This document shows positions 61,409-64,000 of a stretch of DNA of 64,000 bases, one piece after another. A program made the translations under genes and the position numbers. Under the pieces are notes generated by a model. The model ran no database searches and was not told the DNA's origin. It saw nothing but the letters and a program-made list of their open reading frames with translations. The stretch lies in the NCBI GenBank assembly GCA_025093985.1, contig JACAAK010000010.1, positions 1,451,501-1,515,500 on the forward strand, in the 5' to 3' direction. This DNA is from Calvatia gigantea. Taxonomy: Eukaryota > Basidiomycota > Agaricomycetes > Agaricales > Lycoperdaceae. The stretch's first letter is position 1; every line of letters begins with the position of its first letter.

Positions 61409-63269
61409 ATGGGTTGGTTGAGCCCCCCCGACCGACGAGAAATCACTCTCCTTCTCTTCTGTATAACTGTATACATACTCGCCTATAATCTTGAAACCTC
61501 TTTCCAACTTCTCGGCGTCGATTCGGTGGCTACCAGCGGTGCAGTGCTCAGTCGTATTGGTCTAGGAAAGACCAGAACAATAGATCGCGACGGTCGTAAA
61601 CCTAATGGCTGGCGAGACAGGCTAGAACACGAAATTTACGGCGACTGGGGATGGGACAAGGGTCATGTAGCAGGAAATGGGGATGAAAGAGCTCAAAAAG
61701 TGGGTGCAGATCGACACGGCGCGGCTTGGGTGAGCAAGGCAGAAGCGGGTGAACTGACAGGGAAGCCCTTTGGGGAAGTGTCTGTCGACCAAGCAATCCA
61801 ACGGTGGCGAGACGACATCCCTTCAACAAATGTTTTGAAGCACACTGCTGGTATGCTCTAGTGTTTGACAACCCAGATATTCCTTGTTTTGCTGACTTTT
61901 CTACAAGGTTACACTATTCTGGATAATGTCTTCGTCTTCAATGGAAGTGTTTACCTCGTAACAGATGATACGACAAGCATTCCTCCAATTGCGGCTATCA
62001 TTTCTTCCACTGGCCCAGGCTTTGGCCCTTGGTCTCTCTTGTCCAGACAAGAAGCTACAAGTCTTCTTGGTGGTTCTGGTGGAGTGTACGTATGACAACC
62101 CGAGTTTAATTGAACTCTCGCTCAGCTATCTTTATTCAGAATTCGCGGCGTTTCATGGATGGCAGCTGACACCACTCCTCGTGAGTCAAGAAAAGCACAA
62201 TTTACTGCATATTCTCATTCCCTTCCCAGATAATTCAACATTGCTCGCTCTCTGGCGCACTTACTGTTCATTGGACCCGACAATAAATGCAGAAGGACGC
62301 ACGCAGCTCGCTCCTCCACAACGTCTCATTTTCCCTCACAACCGATTTTTCAGTGACCCAGATACAGACAAACCTATAAAACGTCGACGACGTGTAGACA
62401 CCGGCTTCCATCCTTACCTCGCGAAAGCAGCCTTCCCACACCTCGCTGTCATGTATCTTCAAGATTTTGAAGACTATGCAAAGATCCAAGCGCCTTTCGT
62501 TTTTGAACGATTGGTGATAGCGGATAGACTTGCTGCTTCGAACGTGTTGGATCAATTCGAGCCGAATATCCTGCCAGCTTTTGAACTTGAGGCCTCAGTC
62601 TTTTGGTGGGAACCCGTGAGGAAGACTATGGAATCCTTCTTGGATTTCTCCTCCGATAAATACTCGAAAAAGGCCGTGACCTACATTGTTACTCAAGATA
62701 ATCCAGCGAGTCCAAAACTGACGAGCGAAGATCACGAAAAGCTAGTTAGTGCGCTGAAGAAGATGGAGAGGAATACAGGGTATGAAGTTCATATTGTTTC
62801 CGATGATACAATGAGGACTCTATGGATTGAACGGATGGAGGCGATTGTGAAGTCAACGGTGAGAGTTATCAGTTCAATTTGGATACATAGCGATGTGCTA
62901 ATCGTCAACCAACCTTGCGTACTAGGTTATCCTTGGTGTCCACGGAGATCACCTCATGGATTTCGCGTTTATGAAGCCGGCGCCACAGGCCACCCTCATG
63001 GAGCTTTACCCAGATGGAAAATTTGCACAAGATCGCGCGCTTATCGCAAACTCGCTCGGACAGCGATACGTCGCATGGTCTGGTGCAAAGTGAGTTTGTG
63101 TCCACGCAAGCAGTGGCTGGCCAGGTCATTGACGTCTTGCATTCCTTCCTTTAGGAAATACACAGGCAAGAGTCTACCACCAGTATCTTGGCCGCTTGAC
63201 AAGGAGGAGTTGGCGATTGATGTGGATGCTGTGGTGAAGAATGTACAGCAGATTCTATCAAGAGCCTAG
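61409..63269 (+). CDS. Glycosyltransferase family 61 (DUF563) type II membrane protein
   Basis: Several exons. MGWLSPPDRREITLLLFCIT continues into a hydrophobic stretch (VYILAYNL), an N-terminal signal anchor for the Golgi lumen. A stem region follows (RDRLEHEIYGDWGWDKG). The catalytic part shows YTILDNVFVFNGSVYLVTDD, FEDYAKIQAPFVFERLVIAD, VFWWEPVRKTMESFLDF and YEVHIVSDDTMRTLWIERM. The C-terminal signature is VILGVHGDHLMDFAFMKPAP, then ATLMELYPDGKFAQD and GQRYVAWSGAK, typical of GT61/EOGT-like enzymes. The donor sugar is unknown: fungal GT61s include beta-xylosyl- and GlcNAc-transferase-like enzymes. The first ATG after a CT/AC-rich leader is used. Confidence 0.85.
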
Positions 63270-64000
63270 ACAACATAAAGGTTTTTGAATTCGATGCACC
63301 CATCGCTTATCTATTTACTGCAGCGCCGGTCGTGGACACTCTTTATCTCACCCTTCAATGCCTACAAGACAGAATGTTACTGTCGCCTTTCTATTGCCCT
63401 GCTTTGTATTTACACAGCATATATAATTGTTAATTAGACTTCCCCTCAAAGGGACAGAGAGTCATTATAGACGGTGCTGATCCGTAGATGAAGGACTATG
63501 TATTCAATTGTGCGGCTGCCAATTGCCGGGGGAACCCATTACTGCTAAAATGGACCGTTCATCATTGCAGAGGTGAGGCGACCTGGCTCTGATGGACTCC
63601 ATAAATAGTACGGTTCCACCATTGAGAGATTGTGGTTAAGAAGAATAGCACAGTGAAACCATACGTCGAGCTCACTCCCAGTGGTGTTGCTAGCAGCTTT
63701 AGGGGCACGGGTCGTTATTTTTGGCACGGTTGTCAACTATTTAATGTTAGGGGCGTTCCACTGGTCGGCAGTAATCCTGAGGTTATCTTTCAAGCACCGG
63801 AAGGAAGCAACGCCTGAGGACAATCTACTCCCGAAAGTGTTAGTTGGAAATTAAAACCTTCTCATTTCGACGGCGACAGTGCCAGTGGCATATGTCGCAC
63901 ATGGCGATGGCAGTTGTCATGGTGCAGATAAACTAGCAGATTTTTAAACTTGGAAACATTTACCCCGTTCAGAAATCGTGAAATCTTGAATGTCTGGCGC
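63270..64000. other. Gene-free end of window
   Basis: GT61 3' region, then 500 bp without recognisable coding sequence; a 61-codon frame at 63632-63817 has no support. Confidence 0.35.

Overview
The window comes from a filamentous basidiomycete, most likely an agaricomycete. Genes are broken by many introns of about 48-60 nt with GT..AG borders, and several are arranged head to head over short promoters. The gene content also fits: a Cop-type sesquiterpene synthase, a CBM1-GH10 xylanase, HET-C, a Fus3/Kss1-type MAP kinase and SEC24. All identifications were made by eye from conceptual splicing; no database search was run.

Layout, left half. 1-378 holds the N-terminal exons of a MAK5-like RNA helicase (minus, runs off the edge), followed by an F-box protein (842-2317, plus). 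A 17-exon MFS transporter (2920-6244, minus) and a sesquiterpene synthase with a long C-terminal extension (7976-9735, plus) come next. After a gene-poor stretch there is a divergent pair of mitochondrial genes: the mL45/Mba1-type ribosome protein (12921-14238, minus) and the twin-CX9C protein MIX17 (14453-15072, plus). About 4 kb of apparently gene-free DNA follows.

Middle. 19076-22848 carries three paralogous genes for small secreted cysteine-rich proteins (SSP A, B, C). 23629-28781 is a housekeeping block: a mitochondrial Mgr3-like TPR protein, SEC62 and MED1. 29040-36870 is a tandem duplication. The first copy carries an intact CBM1-GH10 xylanase. The second carries a decayed copy of that gene and a 669-bp palindromic Tc1/mariner-type MITE. 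Then come a pheromone-type MAP kinase (39550-41142), an NTF2-RRM (G3BP/Nxt3-like) protein and HET-C.

Right end. A small unknown gene (49389-50123) borders 5.5 kb of gene-poor DNA. It is followed by SEC24 with an N-terminal WW domain (55584-59046), ATP10 and histone H2A as a divergent pair, and a GT61 glycosyltransferase (61409-63269).

Most notable observation. The three SSP genes share four intron positions and phases, including a 7-nt exon, with the CBM1-coding part of the xylanase gene 8 kb away. This suggests the SSPs are CBM1-derived knottin-like secreted proteins that gained extra cysteines. The xylanase and its decayed copy also appear to need a 2-nt exon just before the catalytic WDVVNE motif.
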